Below, one piece after another: positions 19,570-28,611 of a DNA stretch of 64,000 bases. A program made the translations under genes and the position numbers. Source of the stretch: Candidatus Eremiobacteraceae bacterium (lineage in GTDB: Bacteria; Vulcanimicrobiota; Vulcanimicrobiia; Eremiobacterales; Eremiobacteraceae); contig DASTCX010000013.1 of the NCBI GenBank assembly GCA_035710745.1, positions 152,083 to 216,082 on the forward strand. Reading direction: 5' to 3'. The notes under the pieces were generated by a model. That model made no database searches. It saw nothing but the letters and a program-made list of their open reading frames with translations, and was not told the DNA's origin. The first letter of the stretch is position 1. Each line of letters opens with the position of its first letter.

Positions 19570-22278
19570 TTACATCGCAGGCAAGACTGTCGAGGCCGAG
19601 AGCGCCCGGCTGACGATCGCTCGCGCCTGCTCGAAGTTCGCTGTCGTCGCCTCGTCGTAGCCGCCACGGGCGAGTGCGGCATCGAGTCGCGTCTCCAGCT
19701 CTGCGAGGTGATGGCGCGCCAGGCCGCTCGCGTCGAGCGGCGTGCCCGGATCCGGCCTGAGCATGACGTGGGCGAGCAGATCGGCATAACGCAGCTGCAG
19801 CACCCGATGGACCTCAGGCACGGTGGTCACGCCCCGAGCCGACAGATCGCCCCAGATCGCCGAATCGCACCAGTCGAAGAGATCCGCGAGCCGCATCGTC
19901 GCTCCCGGCCTCGGCGATCGCGCGTCGAGCGAGTCGAGGCGTTCGAGGACCGTGGGCTGCCACATCTGATCGAGTAAGAAGATCTGGTTGTTCTCGACGA
20001 ACTCCTCGACGGGGAAGTCGAGCCGCAGCCCTGCGTTCGGATCGCTTTCCCAGTGATTGAAGCGCGAGTCGCCGAGCCGGTTCAGAAGATCCGGCGAAAA
20101 GCGGAGCGCGTCGTCGTCGAATACGTTCGTGGCGAGCAGCGAGAACGCGTGCTGTTCCACCGGACGCGATACGGGCGTGAACGGCACGGGGCTGCCTGGA
20201 TCGCCGCGGTGCGCGCGCGAGAAATATTCGCCGGCGATATAGTGCGTCGCCAGATACGCCGCCGAAAACGTGTTGGCGAGCGAGATGATGAAGCCGCGGC
20301 GCACATCCGCATAACTATGGCCTTTGAGCGGCAGCCGCGCCGGCATGATCGAGAGCAACCGATGATCGATCATGAATTCGTCCGAGACGTAGGCGAGCGG
20401 ATCGCTCGACAGATCGAATTGCTCGACACGTGGGTCTGACGCGAAGCCGTCGAACCATTCGTCATCCTCGTCGGTGCCGAATACGAGGTCCGACCTCGTC
20501 GCCTGCGATGCAAGCGAAGAAAGCGCCGCCTTGTCGTCCTCAGGCGACTTGCCGGACAACTGTCCGTAGCCGTACTTGATGTTGAAGTAATCCCACGGTC
20601 CGAGGACGGTCTGGAAGTACAGACCTTGCGGCTGCCCATGCGGCGACAGGTTCACGGGCGTGTAATCCATGACCGACCCCGTGAGCCCATGCGCCGCTGT
20701 GAAGCTCGCCGAGTGCAGCTGCCCATGCGTGTAGACGGTCGAGGCGGCGAAGTTGTGGCGCAGGCCGAGATCGTGACCCGATTCGTGAAGTACGATCGAC
20801 TGCAAAAATCCGTCGACGAACTTCTCCGGCGGCGGATCGCCGAAGCGTGCACCGCTGTCCATCGATAGCGCGAGGGCCGCCCACGCGGCGTGTTCGTGTT
20901 CGCCGTAACCGTAGTCGCAATCGTGGAGCACGCACTGCGCGCGCTGCGCGTTCGACATTCCGAGGGTGGGATCGATGAGATCCGCGGCTTGATCCGCGCC
21001 GAAGCGCACGAGGTTCGCATCGATGACGACATCGGCTCGGAAGATCTCGCCGGTGCGAGGATCGGCAAACGACGGACCGTAGGCGAAGGCGTCGTACGGA
21101 CTGACGACCCAGCGGACGACCGAGTACCGCGCATCGTCTGGATCCCACGACGGATCATTTGGCTGCTGTCGCACGACGATCGCGTTCGTTATGCCGATCG
21201 CGGCGAACGCTTTATTCCACGTCAGCAGCGCGTTTCGGATCGGCGCACGGTACTTGTACGGAATGTCGTTGGAAAGGTAGTAGACGATAGGGTTTTTCGC
21301 CGGCGATACACGCGCGCTCGGGTCGGTCTTCTGAATGTTCCAGCGATCGATATAGCGGACGAAGCTCGTCTGCGTCTCCGGATCGTCGTACTGCCGCATC
21401 GCGGTTATGAAGTACCCCATGCGATCGTCGGCGAAGCGCGGTTTGTAACCGTCGTTGGGCAGTTCGACGATCGAATAGTGGACGCGCAAGAACAGACTGC
21501 GCGAATCCGGCACCGTGTCCGTCGGGCCGGCGTTGAACGACGACATCGTCAGATCGGCTTCGAGATCGACGTTCTTCGGGAACGATTTCGTCGGTCCGAA
21601 GTAGCTCAAACGCGAGTCGAGGTGATAGCGTGCAACCGGTCCGAATGAAATGCCGCCCTGGGGGTTGATGATGTCGGTGAGGTCGAGCAAGTCGCTGAGG
21701 AATACGGTCGCGCCGAACACGACGTCGCCGCTGTCTTTGTTGATGGCTGTGATCGGCGACGCGTCGACGACCGACTGCGGGTACGACAGGGCTACCGCGA
21801 GCGCGGCAGGCGTATTGGCTCGCGCCGTCGCGTGCGAGTTCTGCTCCGTCGTATAGACGGTCGGACCGTTGCGGTGGAATTGGACGAGTATCGGATCGAA
21901 GTCGATGCCGGAGAAAAGACCGCCGCCGAGACCGCTCGACAGTATCGGCACGAGGAGATACGGTTTGTCGAACTGATCCTTTGACAGTTCGAAATACACT
22001 TGCCCCGCTTTTCGCCACACGGTGAACAATCCGGGCTGCGGCGACGCGCCGGTCGTGAAGCGATCGTACGACATCACTCCCTCGTCGCTTCCGGGCGGCG
22101 GCGGCGCCGGCACGATCGTCGTCTGGACTGTGCCGTTAGCATGGCCGGGCGACGCAGCTGCCGTCGGGCTCGGAACCGGGCTTGGAGCCGGCGACGGAGG
22201 TGCCGATGCAAGCGCGGCAATAGCACCGCAACCCATGATAAAGGCGGCGAACGCCGCCGCAACTGACCGTCGTCGCAC
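19570..22278 (-). CDS. Large zinc-dependent metalloprotease (DUF5117/DUF4953 type)
   Basis: A 902-residue exported protein. I place the start at GTG 22278, with AAAGG ten bases upstream; the open frame continues to 22425 but would run through the RNase P RNA gene. The leader AAAFAAFIMGCGAIAALASA could be a signal peptide or lipoprotein signal, followed by a Pro/Ser linker. The extended zinc site HESGHDLGLRH is at about residues 498-508, with GSVMDYTPVNL after it as a Met-turn-like segment, as in metzincins. The N-terminal DUF5117-like part contains YFELSKDQFDKPYLLVPIL. It is presumably an extracellular or periplasmic protease. Its catalytic residues are intact. Confidence 0.85.
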   Translation of the reverse strand: MRRRSVAAAFAAFIMGCGAIAALASAPPSPAPSPVPSPTAAASPGHANGTVQTTIVPAPPPPGSDEGVMSYDRFTTGASPQPGLFTVWRKAGQVYFELSKDQFDKPYLLVPILSSGLGGGLFSGIDFDPILVQFHRNGPTVYTTEQNSHATARANTPAALAVALSYPQSVVDASPITAINKDSGDVVFGATVFLSDLLDLTDIINPQGGISFGPVARYHLDSRLSYFGPTKSFPKNVDLEADLTMSSFNAGPTDTVPDSRSLFLRVHYSIVELPNDGYKPRFADDRMGYFITAMRQYDDPETQTSFVRYIDRWNIQKTDPSARVSPAKNPIVYYLSNDIPYKYRAPIRNALLTWNKAFAAIGITNAIVVRQQPNDPSWDPDDARYSVVRWVVSPYDAFAYGPSFADPRTGEIFRADVVIDANLVRFGADQAADLIDPTLGMSNAQRAQCVLHDCDYGYGEHEHAAWAALALSMDSGARFGDPPPEKFVDGFLQSIVLHESGHDLGLRHNFAASTVYTHGQLHSASFTAAHGLTGSVMDYTPVNLSPHGQPQGLYFQTVLGPWDYFNIKYGYGQLSGKSPEDDKAALSSLASQATRSDLVFGTDEDDEWFDGFASDPRVEQFDLSSDPLAYVSDEFMIDHRLLSIMPARLPLKGHSYADVRRGFIISLANTFSAAYLATHYIAGEYFSRAHRGDPGSPVPFTPVSRPVEQHAFSLLATNVFDDDALRFSPDLLNRLGDSRFNHWESDPNAGLRLDFPVEEFVENNQIFLLDQMWQPTVLERLDSLDARSPRPGATMRLADLFDWCDSAIWGDLSARGVTTVPEVHRVLQLRYADLLAHVMLRPDPGTPLDASGLARHHLAELETRLDAALARGGYDEATTANFEQARAIVSRALSASTVLPAM

Positions 22279-22353
22279 TAGAGCGGGCCTTTCTAAGGAA
22301 GATGGCGAGCCCCGCGCGAGGCTACGACCGCGCGAAAGCGCCGACCTTTGTGG

Positions 22354-22359
22354 TATGAT
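22354..22359 (+). promoter_or_regulatory. Probable extended -10 promoter element of rnpB
   Basis: TATGAT preceded by TG one base away (TGgTATGAT) lies seven bases before the predicted 5' end of RNase P RNA. No good -35 hexamer is visible at 17 bases, which fits an extended -10 promoter. Confidence 0.5.
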
Positions 22360-22365
22360 GACGTC

Positions 22366-22730
22366 GCCGAGCGCGCTGGACGATCGCGGCCGAACGCCGA
22401 GGAAAGTCCGGGCTCCATCGGGCACGGGTGCCAGCTAACGGCTGGTCGAGGCGACTCGAAGGAAAGTGCCACAGAAACAAACCGCCACCGCTTTGCGCGG
22501 TGGTAAGGGTGAAATGGTGCGGTAAGAGCGCACCGGCGGGAATGGAAGTTCCCGGCCGGGCAAACCCCACCCGGAGCAAGACCAGTGGGATTCGCCGCAA
22601 ACGCGGCGCGGGCTGCCCGCCCGACCCACGACGCGTCGCACGAGACATCCGGCGACGGATGTCCTAGAGAGATGATCGTCGACCGCGAGCGATCGCGGCC
22701 ACAGAACCCGGCTTACAGGCGCGTCTCGGC
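22366..22730 (+). ncRNA. rnpB: RNase P RNA (class A)
   Basis: About 365 bases with the universal RNase P core: GAGGAAAGTCCGGGCTCC near the 5' side, CAGAAACAAACCG, the GGTAAGGGTGAAATGGTGCGGTAAGAGCGCACC block, and CACAGAACCCGGCTTACAG near the 3' end. The ends pair as helix P1: GCCGAGCGCGC at 22366-22376 with GCGCGTCTCGGC at 22719-22730. It is the catalytic RNA that matures tRNA 5' ends. It is divergent from the metalloprotease gene and convergent with the DUF2203 gene. Confidence 0.95.
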
Positions 22731-22755
22731 AATTTGACTGCGCAAATGAGTTGTA

Positions 22756-22779
22756 GCGGTCGAGATTTATCTCGACCGC
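22756..22779. repeat. Family A palindrome
   Basis: gcggtcgagat-tt-atctcgaccgc, an 11-bp stem with a two-base centre, flanked by gta on the left and cgcg on the right. It lies between rnpB and the convergent DUF2203 gene. Confidence 0.85.
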
Positions 22780-22808
22780 CGCGATCAATCCGCTGCTAAA
22801 AGCGATCG

Positions 22809-23207
22809 CTACTTGCGGCGGCGTGAGATCGATTTGCGCGCCGCGAAACCCTCATCCATCCCGTGCCAGAATCCGATCGTCTGCTCGTCCATCTTCCAGC
22901 ACAGATTGATGAGCTGACCGTTGCGGAGCGCGGGGAAGTCGACGAGCCCGAGATCGAGGTCCTTGACGATGCAGCCGTGTTTGTGCACGGTCTCGATGAG
23001 CCCGAGCACGGCCTCTTGCATCTCTTCTGCCTGCCGAGCTTGCGTCGCGGCGCGCTGAGCACCGCCGGCGTCACCGGCCATCCGCTGCGCGGTATCCGCT
23101 TCGAGCAGCTTGATCGCGAGATCGCGGCGTCGACGGACGAGGTCTTCCAACAGGGGCCGGACGACAGGTATGAGTGCGTTAGCTTCTTCGAGACGGAAGA
23201 CTTTCAT
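22809..23207 (-). CDS. DUF2203 family protein
   Basis: A 132-residue cytosolic protein that matches the DUF2203 layout: a helical N-terminus (MKVFRLEEANALIPVVRPLLEDLVRRRRDL), a central coiled-coil-like Gln/Ala/Glu-rich helix (residues about 45-72), then CIVKDLDLGLVDFPALRNG and the aromatic LCWKMDEQTIGFWHGMDEGF. The family is widespread and uncharacterised. The tail is basic (RKSISRRRK). It is divergent from rapZ. Confidence 0.85.
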   Translation of the reverse strand: MKVFRLEEANALIPVVRPLLEDLVRRRRDLAIKLLEADTAQRMAGDAGGAQRAATQARQAEEMQEAVLGLIETVHKHGCIVKDLDLGLVDFPALRNGQLINLCWKMDEQTIGFWHGMDEGFAARKSISRRRK

Positions 23208-23304
23208 CGCCGGGTGTTTTCTCGACCGGCGCGGCCGAGCCTTGCTCGTCGGCGCGCCGGACTAGCGGCGGGTCTCCGTCCGCCGTTTCGCTAACATATG
23301 ACAC

Positions 23305-24240
23305 GTGAGCGCAAAGCACGTCGAAGGCGTCGAGCCCGCGGGCGGTGACGGCCAACGGCCCGTCGCGCACACGCATTTCGTCATCGTCACCGGGTTATCG
23401 GGCGCCGGCAAGAGTCAAGCCGCCAAATGCCTCGAGGACCTCGGGTATTTCTGCGTCGACAACCTTCCCCCCAGCCTCATACCGAAATTCGCCGAGCTCT
23501 GCTCGAATAGCCGGAATCTGCGCAAGGTCGCACTCGTCCTCGACATCCGCGGTGAGGAGATCTTCGGCGACGACCTCGCCGAACAGTTGCGCTCGCTCGA
23601 CCGCGAACGCATCGCGCACCGCGTCATCTTTCTCGACGCCGCCGACGACGTTCTCGTCCGCCGATTTTCAGAGACGCGCCGCAAGCATCCGCTAGCGGGC
23701 CGCGGCGGCGCGCAAGGCGCCCGCCTCGTCGACAGCATCGTCGCCGAGCGCGAGGAACTCAAGTCGATCCGCGACACCGCAGACGTCATCATCGACACGT
23801 CGAAGCTGACGCTCTCCGCCCTCAAGGAAAAACTCGGTCACGCCGTCGCTGGCGACCAGCACGTCGAGTCGATGACCGCCTCGATCGTCGCGTTCGGCTT
23901 CAAGTTCGGCATCCCGCTCGACGCCGACATGGTCTTCGACGTCCGCTTCCTGCCGAATCCGAACTACGTCGACGAGCTCCGGCCCCTCACCGGCTCGCAT
24001 CCCAGTGTCGCTGCTTTTCTCGAGAACTCTGAAGAAGTGCAGTCGTTCAAGCACGAGCTCTTCCGCTTCATCGACTATCTCGTGCCGCGTTTCGTCCGCG
24101 AGGGCAAGGCGCACCTGACGATCGGCATCGGCTGCACCGGCGGACGCCACCGCTCGGTCTATTTCGCGAACGAACTCGCCGCTCATCTGCGCGCCGCACG
24201 CATCGAAGCATTCGTGGAGTATCGCGATGTTCAACGGTGA
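23305..24240 (+). CDS. rapZ: RapZ (YvcJ) nucleotide-binding RNase adapter
   Basis: A 311-residue protein starting at GTG with no clear ribosome site. The N-terminal domain has Walker A GLSGAGKS (residues 30-37), Walker-B-like ALVLDIRG and the linker NLPPSLIPKFAELC. The C-terminal RNA/metabolite-sensing domain ends in TIGIGCTGGRHRSVYFANELA, the family's most conserved block. In Enterobacteria RapZ senses glucosamine-6-phosphate and directs sRNA decay; in Gram-positives YvcJ has GTPase activity and the role is less clear. The stop overlaps yvcK by 14 bases, forming the conserved rapZ-yvcK pair. The usual third partner, whiA, is absent here. Confidence 0.93.
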   Translation: MSAKHVEGVEPAGGDGQRPVAHTHFVIVTGLSGAGKSQAAKCLEDLGYFCVDNLPPSLIPKFAELCSNSRNLRKVALVLDIRGEEIFGDDLAEQLRSLDRERIAHRVIFLDAADDVLVRRFSETRRKHPLAGRGGAQGARLVDSIVAEREELKSIRDTADVIIDTSKLTLSALKEKLGHAVAGDQHVESMTASIVAFGFKFGIPLDADMVFDVRFLPNPNYVDELRPLTGSHPSVAAFLENSEEVQSFKHELFRFIDYLVPRFVREGKAHLTIGIGCTGGRHRSVYFANELAAHLRAARIEAFVEYRDVQR

Positions 24241-25561
24241 CGGCCGCGCGGCGCTCACGCGTATGTCGCGATGGTTGCTGCCGGGGATGCAGGTCAAGCG
24301 CTGGCTCTTCGTCGCGGTCCTCGGCGTTTTCATGTTCCTCGACGGCTTTGGCCGCGTCCTGAATTCGCACGATTTCAACTTCCACGTCAACGAGACGATT
24401 GACCGCATCGTCGTCCAAGACGCGCAGCTCGAGCCTTCGACGCTCCAATGGATCTTCATGATCGTCGGCGTCATCCTGATCTACCTCGGCTTGCGCCAGT
24501 GGATGCGCTCGATCGTCTACGCGCTGAGCCCGCAGGATAGCCAGCGGCTCGTCGAGGTCATCTACGAGCGTCGCCAGCTCGACCGCGGCACGCGCATCGT
24601 CGCGATCGGCGGCGGCACCGGCCTCTCGACCCTCTTGCGCGGGCTCAAGGAGTATACCGCGAACCTCACCGCGATCGTCACCGTCACCGACGACGGCGGT
24701 TCGAGCGGCCGCTTGCGCCAGGAGCTCGGCGTCTTGCCGCCTGGCGACATACGCAATTGCCTCGTTGCCCTCGCCGACAGCGAGTCGATGATGACCGACC
24801 TTTTCCAGTATCGATTCAACGAGGGCAACGGTCTCGTCGGCCATTCGTTCGGCAACCTTTTCATCGCCGCGATGAGCGGCATCGCCGGCGACTTCGATCG
24901 CGCGATCAAGGAGAGCAGCAAGGTCCTTAACATCAAGGGTCGCGTGCTCCCGTCGACGCTCTCGAACGTCGCGCTCGAAGCGACGCTCGCCGACGGATCG
25001 AAAGTGCTCGGCGAAACGGCTATCTCTCGCGCCGGATCGCGGATCCGGTCGCTCGCGCTCACCCCGTCGGAGTGCAAGCCGCTCGTCGAAACACTCGAAG
25101 CGATCGCAGCGGCCGATGTCATCGTGCTCGGACCCGGTAGTCTCTACACAAGCATCATGCCGAACTTGCTCGTGCCCGGCATCGCTGCGGCGGTCGTTCG
25201 CGCGCCGGCGCTCAAGGTATACGTCTGCAACATCATGACGCAGCCGGGCGAGACCGATGACATGACCGCGAGCGATCACGCGCGCGCGCTGCTCGGCGCT
25301 GCGACCGGAAGGCTGTTCGACTACGCCCTCGTCAACGTGGAACAACCGCATCGCCTGCTCCGTGCGTATGAATCGGAAGGCGCACATCAGGTCGCGCCGG
25401 ACTTCGACGTGATCGCCTCGCTCGGCGTCACGCCGGTGCCCGGCCGTTTCGTCAGCGAAGAGCAGCAGGTGCGCCACGACCGCAAGAAGCTTGCGCAGGC
25501 GATCGTCAAGCTCATCGTCCAGCGCGGCGGCGCGGCAGGTTTGACGGCCATTCACCACTAG
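24227..25561 (+). CDS. yvcK: YvcK/CofD-like gluconeogenesis factor, membrane-anchored
   Basis: A 444-residue protein. It has two N-terminal hydrophobic segments (residues about 25-42 and 73-92) before the soluble CofD-like domain, which starts at RIVAIGGGTGLSTLLRGLK. Conserved blocks are VTVTDDGGSSGRLRQELG, PPGDIRNCLVALAD, GHSFGNLFIAAM and VLGPGSLYTSIMPNLLV. YvcK proteins bind UDP-sugars and influence cell-wall growth and carbon metabolism; they lack CofD transferase activity as far as known. The membrane anchor would place this copy at the inner face of the membrane. It is translationally coupled to rapZ, and a family A palindrome follows the stop. Confidence 0.92.
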   Translation: MFNGDGRAALTRMSRWLLPGMQVKRWLFVAVLGVFMFLDGFGRVLNSHDFNFHVNETIDRIVVQDAQLEPSTLQWIFMIVGVILIYLGLRQWMRSIVYALSPQDSQRLVEVIYERRQLDRGTRIVAIGGGTGLSTLLRGLKEYTANLTAIVTVTDDGGSSGRLRQELGVLPPGDIRNCLVALADSESMMTDLFQYRFNEGNGLVGHSFGNLFIAAMSGIAGDFDRAIKESSKVLNIKGRVLPSTLSNVALEATLADGSKVLGETAISRAGSRIRSLALTPSECKPLVETLEAIAAADVIVLGPGSLYTSIMPNLLVPGIAAAVVRAPALKVYVCNIMTQPGETDDMTASDHARALLGAATGRLFDYALVNVEQPHRLLRAYESEGAHQVAPDFDVIASLGVTPVPGRFVSEEQQVRHDRKKLAQAIVKLIVQRGGAAGLTAIHH

Positions 25562-25593
25562 GAATCGATAGTATCTCTTCCGGTACGACCGCG

Positions 25594-25617
25594 GCGGTCG
25601 AGCTAAAGCTCGACCGC
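25594..25617. repeat. Family A palindrome
   Basis: gcggtcgagct-aa-agctcgaccgc between the convergent stops of yvcK and glycerate kinase; its last base overlaps the first base of the kinase stop triplet. The inner pair is CT/AG instead of AT/AT, a stem-preserving change. Confidence 0.85.
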
Positions 25618-26759
25618 TACATGGTTATCAGCGACGAGTCTTTGAGACGGCGGGCGAGGCGTTCGGCGGAGTTCGCCGTTAGTTCGCGAGCGCGACGCAT
25701 GTCGTCTGCTGACGGCGTTCCCGTGACGAGCGGCTCGGCTGCAAGGAGGTGCAACTTCTCAAGATCGTCGCCGCGAAGGTCGACGGTGCCCGCCACGGCC
25801 ACGGCGGGGATGCCTCGAGCCGCTGCCGCACTCGCCACCGCGGACGGTGCTTTGCCCGCAAGCGTTTGACGGTCGAGTCGCCCTTCACCGGTGACGACGA
25901 GCGAAACGCCATCGAGCCGCTTATCGAACCCGATGACATCGAAGACGAGATCCGCGCCCCGCTCGAGACGCGCGCCGGCGAGCGCGAGAAAACCGGCGGC
26001 GATTCCTCCCGCGGCGCCGCCCCCTGGCACCGAGCGGACATCGGCGCCGGACTTCTGGGCGACGACATCTGCGAAATGTGACAGCGCGCCGTCGAGTACC
26101 CGGACGTCATCAGGCGTCGCACCCTTTTGCGGTCCGTAGATGGCCGATGCCCCGTTCGGCCCGACGAGCGGATTGTCGACGTCACAAGCGATCTCGATCG
26201 TGACGCCGCGGATACGGGCTGCGAGCGCAGAGTCGTCGATCGACTCAAGACGCGCGAGCGCTCCGCCGCCGCGCGGAAGTTCGCTACCACTAGCATCCAA
26301 GAAGCGAGCGCCGAGAGCAGATAGCGCTCCCGCTCCCGCATCGTTCGTCGCACTTCCGCCTATCGCCGAGACGATCCGGCGCGCACCCTCGTCGATCGCC
26401 GCGGCGATGAGCTCGCCTGTGCCGAACGTCGTCGCGGTCATGGGATCATTCTTGCCCGCAGGAACGAGCACGAGCCCGCTTGCCGCGGCGAGCTCGACGA
26501 CCGCGGTACGGCCGTCGCCCAACAATGCGAACCACGCATCCACCGGACGTCCATCGGGACCGCTAACGGTGCGAGTCACGCGGCGGCCGCCGACAGCGTC
26601 GAGCATCGCGGTCGCGGTCCCATCCCCGCCATCGGCGACCGGCACGACGTCGACCTGAGCGTCTGGCCACACGCGCAGCAGACCGGCGCGCATCGCGTCG
26701 CCGGCTTGCTGTCCGGTCATCGATCCTTTGAACTTATCGGGGGCGACGAGGATGCGCAT
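25617..26759 (-). CDS. glxK: Glycerate 2-kinase (type I, GlxK/GarK family)
   Basis: A 380-residue kinase with the full family pattern: MRILVAPDKFKGSMTGQQAGDAM at the N-terminus, VPVADGGDGTA, GLVLVPAGKNDPMTATTFGTGELI and IGGSATNDAGAGALSALGARF. It phosphorylates D-glycerate, feeding 2-phosphoglycerate to glycolysis/gluconeogenesis. With the upstream hydroxyacid dehydrogenase it forms a glyoxylate/hydroxypyruvate-to-glycerate route, likely controlled by the linked IclR protein. There is no ribosome-binding site before ATG 26759. A family B hairpin ends only seven bases upstream instead, which is unusual. Confidence 0.92.
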   Translation of the reverse strand: MRILVAPDKFKGSMTGQQAGDAMRAGLLRVWPDAQVDVVPVADGGDGTATAMLDAVGGRRVTRTVSGPDGRPVDAWFALLGDGRTAVVELAAASGLVLVPAGKNDPMTATTFGTGELIAAAIDEGARRIVSAIGGSATNDAGAGALSALGARFLDASGSELPRGGGALARLESIDDSALAARIRGVTIEIACDVDNPLVGPNGASAIYGPQKGATPDDVRVLDGALSHFADVVAQKSGADVRSVPGGGAAGGIAAGFLALAGARLERGADLVFDVIGFDKRLDGVSLVVTGEGRLDRQTLAGKAPSAVASAAAARGIPAVAVAGTVDLRGDDLEKLHLLAAEPLVTGTPSADDMRRARELTANSAERLARRLKDSSLITM

Positions 26760-26766
26760 ATGTACA

Positions 26767-26783
26767 GCCGAGCTTCGCTCGGC
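26767..26783. repeat. Family B palindrome inside an operon
   Basis: gccgagc-ttc-gctcggc, with the family flank ctactacat on its right (so the element reads atgtagtag-gccgagc on the minus strand). It fills the 33-base gap between the dehydrogenase stop and the glycerate kinase start, so it will be transcribed as a hairpin in the operon mRNA. Confidence 0.85.
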
Positions 26784-26792
26784 CTACTACAT

Positions 26793-27788
26793 CTACGCCT
26801 TCGCGTGTGCCTTCGAGAGGACTTCGGGATTGAGCGCGGTCGGCGGCGTCTCGCCGGCGAAGAACGCGATGAGATTGCGCGCCGCGATCTCGGCCATCTT
26901 GCCGCGCGTCGCGTAGCTCGCGCTCGCGATGTGCGGCAGCAAGACGACGTTGTCCATCGCGACGAGCTCGGGCGATACTTTCGGCTCGAACTCGTAGACG
27001 TCGAGCCCCGCACCCGCGATGACGCCGCCGCGCAACGCCGCGACGAGTGCCGCTTCCTCGACGACCGGGCCGCGCGAGGTGTTGATGAGACAGGCGCTCC
27101 TCTTCATCTTGTTCAGCGCAGCGGCGTCGATAAGGTGGCGAGTCTCGGGCAGCAGGGGCACGTGGACGCTGACGAAGTCCGAACTCGCCAGGAGCTCGTC
27201 GAGTGAGACTCGCCGGACGCCGAGCTCGCGCTCGACTTCAGGCGGCGCCGCCATCGCATCCGAGTAGACGACCTTCATCGAGAAGCCGCTCGCACGTTTC
27301 GCCACGCAGCGCCCGATGCGGCCGAAACCGACGATGCCGAGCGACGCATGATGGACGTCGTGGCCGAGCATCTGCATGATGCCCCATCCGCCCCACGTTC
27401 CCGAGCGCATGAGCTTATCCGCTTCGACGATGCGCCGCGCTGTCGCCATGAGCAACGCGAACGCGAGGTCGGCGGTCGTCTCGTCGAGGACACCCGGGGT
27501 GTTCGTCATGACGACCCCGGCTGCCGTGCCGGCGGGAATGTCGAAGTTGTCGAAACCGACGGCGACGTTGGCGACGATCTTCACGCTTGGAAGCGCTGCC
27601 AATAAGGCAGCATCGACTTTTTCAGTCAACAGCGTCACGAGCGCATCTTTGCCTCGCGCCTGCTCGCTGATCTCGTCTCGCGACGGCGAGCGGTCGTGTG
27701 GCCACACCGTGACGTCGAAATGCTCGCGCAGCAGCTTCAGCCCTTCGTCGGGGATGACGCGCGTGACGAAGACCGTGGGTCTAGCCAA
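26793..27788 (-). CDS. 2-hydroxyacid dehydrogenase (D-glycerate / glyoxylate-hydroxypyruvate reductase)
   Basis: A 331-residue NAD(P)-dependent D-2-hydroxyacid dehydrogenase. I choose TTG 27788: AAAGG sits eight bases upstream, and the start overlaps the IclR stop as TTGGCTAG. Motifs are VANVAVGFDNFDIPAGTAAG, the Rossmann loop LGIVGFGRIGRCVAKRA, the catalytic Arg in CLINTSRGPVVEE, Glu in GLDVYEFEP and His in VVLLPHIASA. It would reduce glyoxylate or hydroxypyruvate, or oxidise D-glycerate. The kinase gene downstream supports glycerate as product. The open frame extending to 28004 lies inside the IclR gene and is not used. Confidence 0.9.
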   Translation of the reverse strand: MARPTVFVTRVIPDEGLKLLREHFDVTVWPHDRSPSRDEISEQARGKDALVTLLTEKVDAALLAALPSVKIVANVAVGFDNFDIPAGTAAGVVMTNTPGVLDETTADLAFALLMATARRIVEADKLMRSGTWGGWGIMQMLGHDVHHASLGIVGFGRIGRCVAKRASGFSMKVVYSDAMAAPPEVERELGVRRVSLDELLASSDFVSVHVPLLPETRHLIDAAALNKMKRSACLINTSRGPVVEEAALVAALRGGVIAGAGLDVYEFEPKVSPELVAMDNVVLLPHIASASYATRGKMAEIAARNLIAFFAGETPPTALNPEVLSKAHAKA

Positions 27789-28611
27789 GCGTTGTGCCTT
27801 TGCCGCGGCCGGTGTAGCCGAGCTTGGCGGAAATCTCTTGGGCGGCTTGGACGACCGCTTTGACGATGCGATCGCGTTGGAGGTTCTGCTGGCCGATCTT
27901 CGGCACGGCGACCGAGATCGACGCGACCGGCCGACCTGAGTAGTTGAACAGCGGCGCGCCGGCGCAGTAGAGCCCTTCCTCGGTCTCCTCATTGTCCTCG
28001 GCATAGCCCTGACGGCGGACCTTCTCCAGCTCCTGGCGGAGCGCGTCCGCGTCCGTTATCGTGTTCTTCGTGAATCGCGCGAGCGGGCGCGCGGCGATGA
28101 TGCGGTCGGATTCAGCCCGGTCGAGATGCGCGAGGAGCGCCTTGCCGATGGCGGTGCTGTGGAGCGGCTTGCGGGCACCGATGTCGGCGTACATGCGGAC
28201 GGAGCGTCGGCCGTCGATCTTGTCGATGTAGACGAACTCAGAATCGTCGAGGACGCCGAGAAAGGCCGTCTCGCCGAGCTGGTTGACGAGCTGCTCGAGG
28301 TGCGGTTTCGCGGCCGCATGCGCTTCCATCGAGCGTAGGATGCCGCAGCCGACTTCGAAAGCGCGCATGCCGAGCGAGTAGCGGGCGTTGTCCGGGTTCC
28401 ACCGGACGAACCCGCGCGCGCGCAAGGTCTGCAAGATCCGGTGAACGCTGCTCTTCGAAAGGCCGATCGCCTGACCGAGCTCGCGAACGCCGACTTCTTT
28501 CGTCTGGGTCCCGAGATACTCGAGGATGACGAGCGCTCTGTCGACGGAGTTGACCTTGGATTCGCCGCGCGGTTTGGCGGCAGGGTTCAAGTCGCCTGAA
28601 CTGATGGCCAC
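27781..28611 (-). CDS. IclR family transcriptional regulator
   Basis: A 276-residue regulator from GTG 28611, preceded by GGAGGAG at good spacing; a GTG at 28635 is an alternative start. The helix-turn-helix is VGVRELGQAIGLSKSSVHRILQTLRARGFV, and the effector domain holds GARKPLHSTAIGKALLAHL and EGLYCAGAPLFNYSGRPVASISVA. IclR members sense small carboxylates such as glyoxylate. As first gene of the operon with dehydrogenase and glycerate kinase it is probably the local switch for glyoxylate/glycerate use. Confidence 0.9.
   Translation of the reverse strand: MAISSGDLNPAAKPRGESKVNSVDRALVILEYLGTQTKEVGVRELGQAIGLSKSSVHRILQTLRARGFVRWNPDNARYSLGMRAFEVGCGILRSMEAHAAAKPHLEQLVNQLGETAFLGVLDDSEFVYIDKIDGRRSVRMYADIGARKPLHSTAIGKALLAHLDRAESDRIIAARPLARFTKNTITDADALRQELEKVRRQGYAEDNEETEEGLYCAGAPLFNYSGRPVASISVAVPKIGQQNLQRDRIVKAVVQAAQEISAKLGYTGRGKGTTLG

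Noticed and set aside
22279..22425. N-terminal extension of the metalloprotease frame
   Set aside because: It would translate through the 5' end and promoter of rnpB; a signal-peptide start at GTG 22278 with a ribosome site explains the gene better.
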